DNA from: Pseudomonas sp. NFR16
Lineage (GTDB): Bacteria; Pseudomonadota; Gammaproteobacteria; Pseudomonadales; Pseudomonadaceae
Direction of reading: 5' to 3'
Length of the DNA: 64,000 bases
Assembly: GCF_900108875.1 (NCBI RefSeq)
Contig: NZ_FNYJ01000001.1
Span: 186,001 to 250,000 of the forward strand
Made by a program: the position numbers and the translations under genes. This document shows positions 37,235 to 46,190 of the stretch, piece by piece (the stretch's first letter is position 1; each line of letters begins with the position of its first letter). The notes under the pieces were generated by a model that was not told where the DNA came from, did not search any database, and worked only from the letters and a program-made list of their open reading frames with translations.

Positions 37235-38212
37235 TCAGTCATTCATCAAGTGACGGTTTACGACGCATCGTGGGTCCACGGCTTCGCCTTCCCAGATACG
37301 AATGACCTGTTGCAGGGCCAGCAGGCCGACACGGTCGCGGGCTTCACTGGTGTTGGCGCCGACGTGAGGTGTCGCCACCAGGGTGGGCAGGGTCCACAGC
37401 TCGCTGTCCGCGGGTGGTGGCTCAGGGTGGAATGTATCCAGGCCCGCACCTGCGATCTGCCCGCTGCGCAGTGCTTCGACCAGAGCCGGTGTGTCGATCA
37501 GCTCGCCGCGAGCGGTGTTGATCAGGATGCTGCCCGGACGCATGCGCTTGAACTGAGCCGTGCTGAACAGGTTGCGATTCTGGTCGGTAAGCGGGCAGTG
37601 CAGGCTGATGATGTCGCTGATCTCGAGCAGTCTGTCGAAATCGTCTTCACGCTCGACATGGGCGCGAGCGGGCAGGGCTTTCAGGAAAGGGTCGTAGACT
37701 TTGACCTTCATCTGCAGCGGAGCCACCAGGTCCATCAGGATTCCGCCGATCGAGCCCAGGCCGATCAGGCCCAGGGTCTTGCCGAACAGCTCGGTACCAT
37801 TGGCAATCGATTTGTCCCAATGACCGGCACGCAGTCGCGCGTCCTGGTAGGCGGTCTGGCGTGCAACGCTGAACAGCAGCGCGAACGCGTGCTCGGCCAC
37901 CGACTGTGCGTTGGCGCCCACGGCGATTGTGACCGGTACGCCTCGCTCTGCCGCAGCCTGAATGTCGATGGAATCGTACCCCACGCCATGTTTGGCAACG
38001 GCTTTGAGATTGGCTGAAGCCTGAATCATTGCCGCTGTCAGCTTCCCTTGGCGAACGATGATCCCATCCGGCTGCTCCTCACGAATGATGGCGGTCAGGT
38101 CTTGCGCGGGCATATAGGGCGTGGTGGGAATGATCTGGATGCCCAGGCTGGCGGCGTGGTTCATGGCATCGACCGCCAGAGCAGGGCCTGTCAGCAAGAT
38201 TTTGCGAGTCAT
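37235..38212 (-). CDS. D-2-hydroxyacid dehydrogenase (NAD(P)-dependent)
   Basis: A 325-residue dehydrogenase of the PGDH/2-ketogluconate reductase family: cofactor loop GLGSIGG, catalytic Arg in NTARGELID, Glu in FHPEPPP and His in TPHVGAN. The N-terminal half resembles phosphoglycerate-dehydrogenase-like members without ACT domains. In this context it probably reduces a 2-keto sugar acid produced by the periplasmic dehydrogenase, like KguD/GhrB. It is divergent from the RraA-like gene across a 225-bp region with two operators. Confidence 0.9.
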   Translation of the reverse strand: MTRKILLTGPALAVDAMNHAASLGIQIIPTTPYMPAQDLTAIIREEQPDGIIVRQGKLTAAMIQASANLKAVAKHGVGYDSIDIQAAAERGVPVTIAVGANAQSVAEHAFALLFSVARQTAYQDARLRAGHWDKSIANGTELFGKTLGLIGLGSIGGILMDLVAPLQMKVKVYDPFLKALPARAHVEREDDFDRLLEISDIISLHCPLTDQNRNLFSTAQFKRMRPGSILINTARGELIDTPALVEALRSGQIAGAGLDTFHPEPPPADSELWTLPTLVATPHVGANTSEARDRVGLLALQQVIRIWEGEAVDPRCVVNRHLMND

Positions 38213-38285
38213 GGATATCTACCTTGTTTTTATCGTGAATACCGACCCACGAGGTCGTCGTGTGCTCAGAGCCACCCTAGCACAA

Positions 38286-38300
38286 TGAAATGCCATTTCA
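38286..38300. promoter_or_regulatory. Shared palindromic operator, perfect copy
   Basis: TGAAAT-GCC-ATTTCA has perfect 6-bp arms. It lies 74 bp before the D-2-hydroxyacid dehydrogenase start and is the nearest operator to that gene. Confidence 0.7.
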
Positions 38301-38367
38301 ATAAGGAAAATATTTCAGCGATGAAGGGTATGGTAAATCAGGATAAAAACTGTTGAATGCGAAAAAC

Positions 38368-38382
38368 TGAAATGCGATTCTA
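38368..38382 (+). promoter_or_regulatory. Shared palindromic operator, RraA-gene copy
   Basis: TGAAAT-GCG-ATTCTA followed by TTATTT, 55 bp before the RraA-like gene. It is nearly identical, with the same downstream run, to the copy before the dehydrogenase operon. Confidence 0.7.
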
Positions 38383-38437
38383 TTATTTCAGTCGGGGACT
38401 TCCCGTCGGCACACCACAATTTCAAGAGAGAGATGCC

Positions 38438-39115
38438 ATGTCTATCGGATTCCGAGTCCTGAATGCCGCTCGTAAAGTCAGCGCGGATTGGATTTCGCGC
38501 TACCGCGAAGTGCCCGTCGCCAACGTGAGCGATTCCATGCACCGCATGACTGCCGGTGGTGCACGTCTGCGTCCCATGCACCGTGCTGGCGTGCTGGCGG
38601 GAGCTGCGCTAACCGTCAAGGCGCGGCCCGGCGACAATCTGATGCTGCATTACGCAATCGACATCGCCCAGCCTGGCGACGTGATCGTGGTCGATGCAGG
38701 CGGCGATCTGAGCAATGCGCTGATCGGCGAGATGATGGTGGCCTACGCCGTCAAGCGTGGCGTCGCCGGCATCGTTATCAACGGGGCTATTCGTGATGCC
38801 GGCAGTATCGGCGCCGGTGATTTCCCATTGTTCGCGGCAGGCATTTCCCATCGAGGTCCGTACAAGGATGGTCCAGGTGAAATCAACGTGCCTATCGCTA
38901 TCGATGGTATGGTCATCGAGGCGGGCGATCTGGTGATCGGTGATGAGGACGGTCTGCTCTGCGTGCCTTATGATCACGTGGCTGAGGTTTACGAGCGTGC
39001 CACCGCCAAACACCATGCGGAGCTCAAGCAGATGGATCAGATTGCCAAGGGCGAAAACGACCGCAGTTGGGTCATTGAAACGTTGAAAAAGAAAGGCTGT
39101 CAGCTGCCGGAATAA
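38438..39115 (+). CDS. RraA-family protein (HMG/CHA aldolase-like)
   Basis: A 225-residue class II aldolase-fold protein. The substrate/metal loop includes VVDAGGD and INGAIRDAG, whose Arg-Asp pair matches the R-D of the 4-hydroxy-4-methyl-2-oxoglutarate/CHA aldolases. The C-terminal extension after DGLLCVP is family-typical. It could cleave a 4-hydroxy-2-oxo acid or decarboxylate oxaloacetate. The ATG at 38438 has AGAGAG upstream. It is followed by an MFS gene 82 bp later. Confidence 0.87.
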   Translation: MSIGFRVLNAARKVSADWISRYREVPVANVSDSMHRMTAGGARLRPMHRAGVLAGAALTVKARPGDNLMLHYAIDIAQPGDVIVVDAGGDLSNALIGEMMVAYAVKRGVAGIVINGAIRDAGSIGAGDFPLFAAGISHRGPYKDGPGEINVPIAIDGMVIEAGDLVIGDEDGLLCVPYDHVAEVYERATAKHHAELKQMDQIAKGENDRSWVIETLKKKGCQLPE

Positions 39116-39197
39116 TTCGGCGCACCTGCACGACGCTGTGCGAGCCGCCTGCTTCCTATTCATAGCGGGCGGCTTGAGGCCCGCGACAGAGGCCTGA

Positions 39198-40445
39198 ATG
39201 ACGTCCCATACGCTTTCCCGCAAAAAGTGGCCAACGCCTGTCCGGGCACTGGCTCATCGTGATTTTCAGGTTTACTTCTTCGGCCAGGCGGTTTCCACGC
39301 TGGGCAAATGGGTACAGCAGGTCGCGTTGACCTGGCTGGCTTATCACCTCACCGGTTCGGCCTCACTGCTGGGATTGCTGACCTTTCTGTCGTTGGCCCC
39401 GCAGCTGTGTATCGGTCCGCTCGCTGGCGCCTGGACCGATAAGCACGACAAGCGTCGACTCCTGTTGATCGCACAGGCTTTGCTCGCTGCCCAGTCGCTG
39501 TTTCTATCGGTAATGACCTGGCTGGGTTGCATGAATAGCTATTGGCTCATCGCGATGGCGCTCGTGCTGGGCGTGCTCAATGCGTTCGAAACGCCCCTTC
39601 GTCAGGCATTGATCGGCAGCTTCGTTGCCGATCCGGCGGATTTGCCCAACGCACTGGCGCTCAACGCCATGCTGATCAATGCAGCGCGTTTCGTGGGTCC
39701 GCCGCTGGCAGGAGCGCTCATCGCATACAGCGGCGAAGCAGTGTGTTTCCTGGTCACTGCATTTGCATTTTCCCTGTTGTTGTTTGCCTTGATGAAGGTC
39801 AAGGGGATGCCCACTGCCCGGGTCGCTGGCAAGACCGGACAGATCTTTCGTGCGGGCCTCACCTACATGTGGGACACGCTGGAAGTGCGTCGGTTGTTGA
39901 TGGGCGTGGTCGTGGTCAATCTGCTGTCATCCATCTATGCGGTGTTACTGCCTGTGATCACCCGTGAGTCCTATCAAGGCGATGCCACCACCCTTGGCTG
40001 GTTGTGGGGCGCGGCCGGAGCAGGGGCGTTCGTGGCCTCGTTCTGTCTGGCGCTGGGCGGTTCGTTGCCTCGACTTGCACGCTTCATCGTGGTCGCTGCC
40101 GTGTGCTGCGCATGCGGCCTTGCGGGCTTGGCGCTGAACATGCCGCTGGGTTGGGCCATGGCGGCTCTGGCGATTCTGGGGTTTGGGATCACTGCAAGCA
40201 ACGTCAGTAGCAACATGCTCTTGCAGAGCCAGGCACCGGCCGAGTTGCGAGGTCGCGTGGTCGCGTTCTACCTCTCCATGCGTTTCGGATTCGAAGCGAT
40301 TGGCGGTCTGTTTGCGGGGTTGGTGTCGGTCGTCTGGGGAGCCCCGGCGACACTGGGGGCCGCCGGGGTATTGCTGCTGGGCTACATGCTGTTCGATCAC
40401 TTCTACTGGCGGGCACGCGCGACGCCGCCGACTAGCACTCAGTAG
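39198..40445 (+). CDS. MFS transporter, EntS/MFS_3 type
   Basis: A 415-residue carrier with an N-terminal HRDFQVYFFGQAVSTLGKWVQQVALTWL-like start, the MFS_3 (enterobactin-exporter-like) pattern, and the RQALIGSFVADPADLPNALALNAML loop typical of that group. These are usually exporters. It sits behind the RraA gene, so it may expel an intermediate or simply be co-transcribed. GAGG precedes the ATG. Its end overlaps the next, convergent transporter gene by 14 bp. Confidence 0.86.
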   Translation: MTSHTLSRKKWPTPVRALAHRDFQVYFFGQAVSTLGKWVQQVALTWLAYHLTGSASLLGLLTFLSLAPQLCIGPLAGAWTDKHDKRRLLLIAQALLAAQSLFLSVMTWLGCMNSYWLIAMALVLGVLNAFETPLRQALIGSFVADPADLPNALALNAMLINAARFVGPPLAGALIAYSGEAVCFLVTAFAFSLLLFALMKVKGMPTARVAGKTGQIFRAGLTYMWDTLEVRRLLMGVVVVNLLSSIYAVLLPVITRESYQGDATTLGWLWGAAGAGAFVASFCLALGGSLPRLARFIVVAAVCCACGLAGLALNMPLGWAMAALAILGFGITASNVSSNMLLQSQAPAELRGRVVAFYLSMRFGFEAIGGLFAGLVSVVWGAPATLGAAGVLLLGYMLFDHFYWRARATPPTSTQ

Positions 40446-41775
40446 CAGGTTTTGACACAGAGTCGGACTTCGCCTGCTGCCTGGCTGGATCGCCCAGCCA
40501 CAGCATCAGACAGGTGCCTAGCATCAGAATTGAAGCCACCGCATAGAACGGTCCCGAGTAGGACTGCGTGGCATCCTTGATCAGACCGATCATGAAGGGG
40601 CCGACGAACCCGCCGAGGTTACCGATCGAGACGATCAGTGCCAGACCGCCCGCAGCCGCGCGCCCGGTCAGGAACGACGACGGTATTGCCCAGAACGTCG
40701 CCTGGAACGACAAAATGCTGGCAACGGCCAGGGCCAGGCTGGCGATCTTCAATACCGGTTGATCGATCAATGCGGCCGCGACCAGTGAAAGCGCGGCTAA
40801 CCCCAGCGCTCCCACCACGTACGGCAGACGGTGCTTGCTGCCGTTGGCCAGCCGAGCCCAGACAGTCATGGAGACGGCGCCCAGCACATAAGGTAAGGCC
40901 GCAACCAGCCCGACAGTGCTGTTCTCCATGCCAAGACTTTTGATGATCTGTGGCATCCAGATGCCGATGCCGATCGAACCGACGATGCAGCAGAAGTTGA
41001 TGGCCGCCAGCACGAAGACTTTCGGATTGGTCAGTGCGCCGCGCAAGGTGTTGCCATGGCTGGCGCTGATCGAGGCCTGCTCGCTGCTCAATTTGTTTTG
41101 CAGCCAGGCCTTTTCGCGCTCACTCAGCCAGCGCGCCTTGGCGGGGGTGTCCACCATGACGAACAGGCAGGCGATACCCAGCAGTACAGCAGGGATCGCT
41201 TCGGCGACCAGCAAGAATTGCCAGTTTTTCAGGCCCAGAATCCCGTGCATGTCCAGCAGCCATCCCGAAAGCGGGGAGCCGAAGATATTGGCAGTGGGAA
41301 TGCCCAGCAGGAACGTTGCCGTGGCTTTCGCCCGCCATTTGCCGGGAAACCAGTAGGTGAAATACAGGTATACCCCCGGCGTAAAGCCTGCCTCGGCAAG
41401 CCCCAGCAGGAAACGCATGATGCTGAAGCTGACGGGGCCCGTGGCGAACGCCGTCCCCACCGATATCAGGCCCCAGGTGATCATGATCCGCGCGATCCAG
41501 ATGCGTGCGCCGAATCGCTGCATCAGCAGGTTGCTGGGGATTTCGAAAATGAAGTACCCGAAGAAGAACAGACCCGCCGCCCAGCCGAACATGGTGGCGG
41601 TCAGGCCAAGGTCTTTGTTCATACTGATGGCCGCAAAGCCGACGTTGGTCCTGTCCAGATAGCTGATCACGTAACAGACAAAGATGAATGGAACGATGCG
41701 CAACAGAACACGGCGCAGCAGCTTTTCACCTTCAGCATCGGAGAGCGGGGCGGTGGTCATTTTTTCCGGAGTCAT
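40432..41775 (-). CDS. MFS transporter, anion:cation symporter family
   Basis: A 447-residue carrier, clearly paralogous to the one at 35816-37150 (shared SYLDRTNVGFAAISMN, FGYFIFEIPSNLLMQRFGAR, GLISVGTAF). It lies 56 bp after the SMP-30 lactonase on the same strand, so lactone opening and uptake of the acid are probably co-expressed. Its substrate may differ from that of the paralogue. Confidence 0.9.
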   Translation of the reverse strand: MTPEKMTTAPLSDAEGEKLLRRVLLRIVPFIFVCYVISYLDRTNVGFAAISMNKDLGLTATMFGWAAGLFFFGYFIFEIPSNLLMQRFGARIWIARIMITWGLISVGTAFATGPVSFSIMRFLLGLAEAGFTPGVYLYFTYWFPGKWRAKATATFLLGIPTANIFGSPLSGWLLDMHGILGLKNWQFLLVAEAIPAVLLGIACLFVMVDTPAKARWLSEREKAWLQNKLSSEQASISASHGNTLRGALTNPKVFVLAAINFCCIVGSIGIGIWMPQIIKSLGMENSTVGLVAALPYVLGAVSMTVWARLANGSKHRLPYVVGALGLAALSLVAAALIDQPVLKIASLALAVASILSFQATFWAIPSSFLTGRAAAGGLALIVSIGNLGGFVGPFMIGLIKDATQSYSGPFYAVASILMLGTCLMLWLGDPARQQAKSDSVSKPATEC

Positions 41776-41831
41776 GGCGTCACTTCTTTTATCGTTGTTG
41801 TAGAGGACTTGTGTGTGGTCTCACATCCGCT

Positions 41832-42752
41832 TCAGCTATGTGAATACATCTGCAGGCCTTTCACAGGTGCGCGAACCTGCAGGATGGAGCCTGATTCCGA
41901 TTCGGTGATGAACAGTGTGCGGCCGTCTGGCCCTCCGAAAGCGAGGTTGGTGTTGCTGATGCCCTCGCAAGAGACATAACGCTGGATCGGTTCGCCGACC
42001 CTTGAGAGTCGCCAGACCGATCCGAAACCTGTATGAGCGATATACAAATTGCTTTCGTCATCGAGCGCCAGGCCGTCCGGGCCGCCGAGCCCGCCGTGTA
42101 ACTGCGCGAACACGCCGACCTTGCTGATGATTGAGCCGTTGCCCAGCGGAATGCGCCAAATCTGCTGCGCGCGTGTAACCGCAATCAGCAGGTGGTTGAG
42201 TTTAGGGTCGAAGACGATTCCGTTCGGGCTGGGAATGGTATTGATCAGGCAAGTGAGGTTGCCGGCAGCATCCAGTTTGTAGACGCGCCCGGTGGGGTCT
42301 TGCAGGCCGGTCTGGCCTTGATCCGTGAAGTACATGTCGCCTGCTGGCGAGAAAACCAGATCGTTCACCCCCTTGAAGCCTTCTGAGCCCGCCGATTCCA
42401 GAAACGGTTCGATCTTCCCTGTATGCGGGTCAAGCAACATGATGCCGCGCTTGTAGTCGGTAATGAAAATCCGGCCGTCCTGGTGAATTTTCAGACCGTT
42501 CGGCCAGCCGTCGTATTCACTCACCAAAGTCCATTCACCGGTGGGGGAAATTTTGAAAATACGGCCGTAGGGAATGTCCGTGACATAGAGATTGCCCTCT
42601 CTGTCGAAAGAAGGGCCCTCCAGGAATGAATCGATAGATTTCCCCTGGCGATTGGCGTCGGCCCATGCCGTGCGGCGTGGGTTGCGAAAGCGCTCAGGCA
42701 GGCGAGTGAAAACAGTTGTTTCGGTGGCGGCGGGGGCGGGAAAGAAGCTCAT
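41832..42752 (-). CDS. SMP-30/gluconolactonase family lactonase
   Basis: A 306-residue six-bladed beta-propeller of the SMP-30/LRE type. Metal-site residues appear in SFLEGPSFD (Glu), PSPNGIVFDP (Asn) and GGPDGLALDDE (Asp), the usual ligands. It hydrolyses an aldono- or aldarolactone. No signal peptide is seen, so it acts in the cytoplasm unless exported otherwise. The ATG at 42752 has a strong AGGAG 5 nt upstream; the frame open to 43004 passes through the operator. It is first in an operon with the ACS transporter. Confidence 0.9.
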   Translation of the reverse strand: MSFFPAPAATETTVFTRLPERFRNPRRTAWADANRQGKSIDSFLEGPSFDREGNLYVTDIPYGRIFKISPTGEWTLVSEYDGWPNGLKIHQDGRIFITDYKRGIMLLDPHTGKIEPFLESAGSEGFKGVNDLVFSPAGDMYFTDQGQTGLQDPTGRVYKLDAAGNLTCLINTIPSPNGIVFDPKLNHLLIAVTRAQQIWRIPLGNGSIISKVGVFAQLHGGLGGPDGLALDDESNLYIAHTGFGSVWRLSRVGEPIQRYVSCEGISNTNLAFGGPDGRTLFITESESGSILQVRAPVKGLQMYSHS

Positions 42753-42801
42753 GAGTGCTCCTGAAGCGATCCGGCAGTGAGGGCGCGGAATATTGTTAAA
42801 A

Positions 42802-42816
42802 TAGAATTGCATTCCA
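42802..42816 (-). promoter_or_regulatory. Shared palindromic operator, lactonase copy
   Basis: On the minus strand this reads TGGAAT-GCA-ATTCTA followed by TTTTAA, 50 bp before the lactonase ATG. Orientation and right half-site equal those of the copies at 31988 and 38368. Confidence 0.68.
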
Positions 42817-43341
42817 AAAATAAAGCATTTTTGGAGCGTGCGCGAGCGCTTTTGCAAGCACGTCGTCGCTTGGCACGTTAGGGAAGCCGCTGCGAAGAGG
42901 CTCGTCAGATGAAGGTGTTTTTGGAATCTTATTTTGGTAATGCCCTTTGCAGCACCTTCAACCCTGCAAAAGGCGAGACACCTGATCCCAGCCATGGCCT
43001 CCACTGAGGAAGCGGAGTTTGATGCGCTCAGTCGTCTCCACTGAAAAATGAGGACGGGTATCGGTCAGCTGTCGTGAACGAACGAGCGGTCCGTGCAGGT
43101 CTGCCTGTCGATATGTTCAGCGTCGCCTTCAGGCAGGTAGGGGGCGCAAACGAGTCTGTTCGTGCCTGTCGCATCGTTGATGAGTGACCGGAACGACAGG
43201 CTGTGTCGAACGTGCGCGGCGGAATAGTTTTTCTTTAGTGATCGCCAAGTTCTTGTGGTTTGTTGCCGGATTCTGATTTTCGGATAGTGAATTCACGCCA
43301 GATCACTGGCATGAACCCACCAGCGAAACTGAGGAAAAACC
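42817..43341. other. 525-bp intergenic region without a recognisable gene
   Basis: It lies between the divergent lactonase and SDR genes. Frames are short and unlike protein. A loose match to the shared operator (TGGAAT-CTT-ATTTTG) is at 42922-42936. I see no terminator. Confidence 0.4.
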
Positions 43342-44103
43342 ATGACTTATTCCATTCGCAATTTCGACGACAAAGTCGTTTTGATCACCGGTGGTACGTC
43401 CGGTATCGGGCTGGAAACTGCTCGTCAATTCGTCGCGCAGGGTGCGCAGGTGATTGTCACGGGCGTCACCGCTCAGCGCCTGGATGAGGCGCGTCTGGAG
43501 TTGGGTGAAAACGCGCTCGTTCTAACAGCCGATCTGCGGCAACCCGAGTCACTGGATGCTGTCATCAGCGAAATCTCCCGACGATTCGGCCGTCTCGATG
43601 TCGTTTTCGCCAACGCGGGTGCTGGCAATGCTTCCCCTCTTGAAGACGTGACCGCCGCCCAAATCCACGAGCAGTTCGGATTGAACTTCAGCGGCGCATT
43701 TTTCACCGTACAGAAAGCGGCTCCACTCTTGAGCAAGGGCGGCAGCGTGATCTTGACCACGTCCTTTCTCAATGCCGTTGGCACGCCCGGCCTGTCGATA
43801 TTGTCAGCGACGAAAGCGGCTGTTCGTTCACTGGCCCGCACTCTGGGCGCCGAACTGGCACCCCGTGGCATCCGGGTCAACGCCGTCAGCCCAGGCCCTA
43901 TCAGCACCCCATTTCACAGCAAGCTGGGGTTGTCTGATTCTCAGCTGAAGGAAGTGGCTGCAGGTATCGAAGCATCCGTACCGCTGGGTCGCTTCGGCGA
44001 AGTCGGTGAAGTGGCCAAGGTCGTTCTGTTTCTGGCCAGTGACCAAGCCTCTTTCATCACCGGCGAAGAGATCGTTGTGGATGGAGGGTTGTCACAGTTT
44101 TGA
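43342..44103 (+). CDS. SDR-family protein with catalytic Tyr replaced by Leu
   Basis: A 253-residue protein with the full SDR frame: GGTSGIGLE, NAGAG, Ser141 (LTTSFLN), Lys158 and the C-terminal SFITGEEIVVDGG. The expected YSATK reads Leu154-Ser-Ala-Thr-Lys (codon TTG at 43801-43803), so the catalytic tyrosine is lost. The protein may be inactive, a binder, or use another residue. It lies 60 bp before the D-cysteine-desulfhydrase-like gene and may share its transcript. Confidence 0.87.
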   Translation: MTYSIRNFDDKVVLITGGTSGIGLETARQFVAQGAQVIVTGVTAQRLDEARLELGENALVLTADLRQPESLDAVISEISRRFGRLDVVFANAGAGNASPLEDVTAAQIHEQFGLNFSGAFFTVQKAAPLLSKGGSVILTTSFLNAVGTPGLSILSATKAAVRSLARTLGAELAPRGIRVNAVSPGPISTPFHSKLGLSDSQLKEVAAGIEASVPLGRFGEVGEVAKVVLFLASDQASFITGEEIVVDGGLSQF

Positions 44104-44166
44104 TCGATGGGACCACCGGTGAAAAAGTCGGTGGTCCCGTCCTATGTGGATATGGAGCCAGGTGCG

Positions 44167-45222
44167 ATGAAGTACACGATAAAAAATGCTTACGCCGGTT
44201 TTCCCTCTGTCGATCTTTTGGGCGGGCCGACGCCGCTGCAGCGCGCCGAGAACCTTGAGGCCGTCCTGCGGCGCGAGGGAATCAACGTCGGGATTTATCT
44301 GAAACGCGATGACCTGATGCCAATCGGAGGGGGAGGAAACAAGTTAAGGAAGCTTCAATACCATATGGCGTCCATATTGAATAACGGCCAGGACACCGTG
44401 ATCACTTTTGGCGGCGTACAGTCCAACCACGCGCGACTTACCGCAGCGGTTTGCGCAAGGCTCGGTCTAGAGTGCCATTTGATCCTGTCTCAGCAGGTCG
44501 ACATCCAGACTGAGGACTATCAGGCGAATGGAAACCTGTGGCTCAACCGCATTTTCGGCGCAAACAGCCATTTATTGAATAAAGGAGAGTCGGCGCCGCT
44601 TTTCGCGCAGTCTTTGAGGGACAGGCTGGAACAGCAGGGGAAAAAGGTGGCGGTAATCCCCACTGGAGGATCAACATCGCTTGGAGCCTTGGGTTACGCC
44701 GAGTGCGCTGCTGAAATAGCGCGGCAGGCTGAAGCTGACGGCTTGAACGTCAGGAACATTTCCCTGGCCAATGGCAGCAGTGGTACACAGGCAGGCCTCT
44801 TGGCGGGCTGGATTGCGCAGGGGAAATCGCCGGATATCATCACTGGCTACGCGGTCATGGCGAACAAGCAAATCACTGCTGACACGACCAGGGAATTGAC
44901 GCTGTCGACGCTGGACTTGATCGGCCGTGCTCGTTCGTCTGAACCCCTTGTCGTCAACGTTGACGACAATCAGCTGGGGCCTGCCTATGGCCAGGTCACC
45001 GAAAGCATGGTCGAGGCGGTGGCGCTGTTAGCCAGAAGTGAAGGCGTTTTGCTGGACCCGGTCTATTCCGGCAAAGCGTTCGCAGGATTGCTTGAGCAGT
45101 TACGCGCCGGGGTATACGGCCCTGGCGACGATGTCATTTTTCTGATGACCGGTGGAGTCCCGGGTTTATACGCCTATCAGAGCCTTCTTGATGAGAGATT
45201 TACCACCACTGGAGTTCGATGA
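44167..45222 (+). CDS. D-cysteine desulfhydrase / ACC-deaminase family PLP enzyme
   Basis: A 351-residue tryptophan-synthase-beta-fold PLP enzyme. The PLP lysine is in GGGGNKLRKLQY, the substrate loop is FGGVQSNHARLTAA, and the phosphate cup is in NGSSGTQAG. D-cysteine desulfhydrases give pyruvate, ammonia and H2S; ACC deaminases share the fold and cannot be ruled out by motif alone. The ATG at 44167 (AGG 4 nt upstream) gives the usual length; 44107 and 44152 are alternatives. Its stop overlaps the LysR start (ATGA). Confidence 0.85.
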   Translation: MKYTIKNAYAGFPSVDLLGGPTPLQRAENLEAVLRREGINVGIYLKRDDLMPIGGGGNKLRKLQYHMASILNNGQDTVITFGGVQSNHARLTAAVCARLGLECHLILSQQVDIQTEDYQANGNLWLNRIFGANSHLLNKGESAPLFAQSLRDRLEQQGKKVAVIPTGGSTSLGALGYAECAAEIARQAEADGLNVRNISLANGSSGTQAGLLAGWIAQGKSPDIITGYAVMANKQITADTTRELTLSTLDLIGRARSSEPLVVNVDDNQLGPAYGQVTESMVEAVALLARSEGVLLDPVYSGKAFAGLLEQLRAGVYGPGDDVIFLMTGGVPGLYAYQSLLDERFTTTGVR

Positions 45223-46190
45223 TGCGCGCGCCTCGCCATCTCAATGCACTGCGCGCGTTTGAGGCTGCTGCCAGGCACCTGAGTTTTGTGGGTGCCGCTC
45301 ACGAGCTGAATGTCACGCCGGCGGCGGTAGGCCAGTTGGTCCGCACCCTGGAAGACAGCTACGGCATACCGCTCTTTCACAGGTATCGAGGAGGGCCGGC
45401 GCGGCTGGAACTGACAGCGCCTGCAGTCAAGGCGCTCGCTCAACTTCAGGAAGCGTTCGACATGATGACGAAAGGCGTTGAGGGGCTGCGCAAGGGGGCA
45501 GCACCGGCGAATATCACTGTCACGATCACGCCTGCCTTTGCGGACAAATGGCTGCTGAGCCGCGTCGAGCAATTTCAATCGCTGTATCCACAGTTCGAAC
45601 TGATACTGCACACCGATGGACGCCTGGTCGATCTCGCAGCGCAACGGATCGACCTGGGTATTCGCTTCGGGCATGGGCGATGGACCGGCCTGAAGGCCAC
45701 GCACTTGATGGAAGACACCTTTTTTCCCGTCTGCAGCCCCGCACTGCTGGAAGGGGATCATCCGCTGACGTCCGCCGAGATGTTGCGCCATCACGTGATC
45801 ATCCATGACTTTTCCATGAAAGGGACCGCTGCATTTCCCACTTGGGAAAGCTGGCTTGAGTCCGCAGGGCATGAAGTATCTCTTGGGACCCGAGTGCTGA
45901 AGATCAATGATTCCGCAGCAGGGCTGCAGGCAGCGATGGCGGGGAGCGGAGTGGCGCTTGGCAGGAGCAGCCTGGTGATGGGAGACCTCAATGCCGGGCG
46001 CCTGATCAGACCTTTCGGCCAAGCCCAGTCCAGTCCCTTGGCTTACTACATTGTGCAGATCTCCAGATCCGAGCTTTCGGTGGCTGCCCAGGCTTTCAAG
46101 GAGTGGCTGATGGAAACGGCGCGAGATCCATGTCGCAGCGGTCACTTGACCACCAGGCTCAACCCGACAACGACCAGTAACGCGATGTAG
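45219..46190 (+). CDS. LysR-family regulator, GcvA-like
   Basis: A 323-residue LysR protein of the GcvA group: opening HLNALRAFEAAARHLSF, helix-turn-helix VTPAAVGQLVRTLE and ligand domain with DLGIRFGHGRW. It overlaps the PLP-enzyme gene by 4 bp (translational coupling), so it most likely senses an amino acid made or used by that enzyme. Its 3' end overlaps the convergent TauE/SafE gene by 49 bp. Confidence 0.9.
   Translation: MMRAPRHLNALRAFEAAARHLSFVGAAHELNVTPAAVGQLVRTLEDSYGIPLFHRYRGGPARLELTAPAVKALAQLQEAFDMMTKGVEGLRKGAAPANITVTITPAFADKWLLSRVEQFQSLYPQFELILHTDGRLVDLAAQRIDLGIRFGHGRWTGLKATHLMEDTFFPVCSPALLEGDHPLTSAEMLRHHVIIHDFSMKGTAAFPTWESWLESAGHEVSLGTRVLKINDSAAGLQAAMAGSGVALGRSSLVMGDLNAGRLIRPFGQAQSSPLAYYIVQISRSELSVAAQAFKEWLMETARDPCRSGHLTTRLNPTTTSNAM

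Noticed and set aside
42922..42936. TGGAAT-CTT-ATTTTG as a further copy of the shared operator
   Set aside because: The right half matches only four of six bases and no gene start is near, so it is not counted among the four copies.
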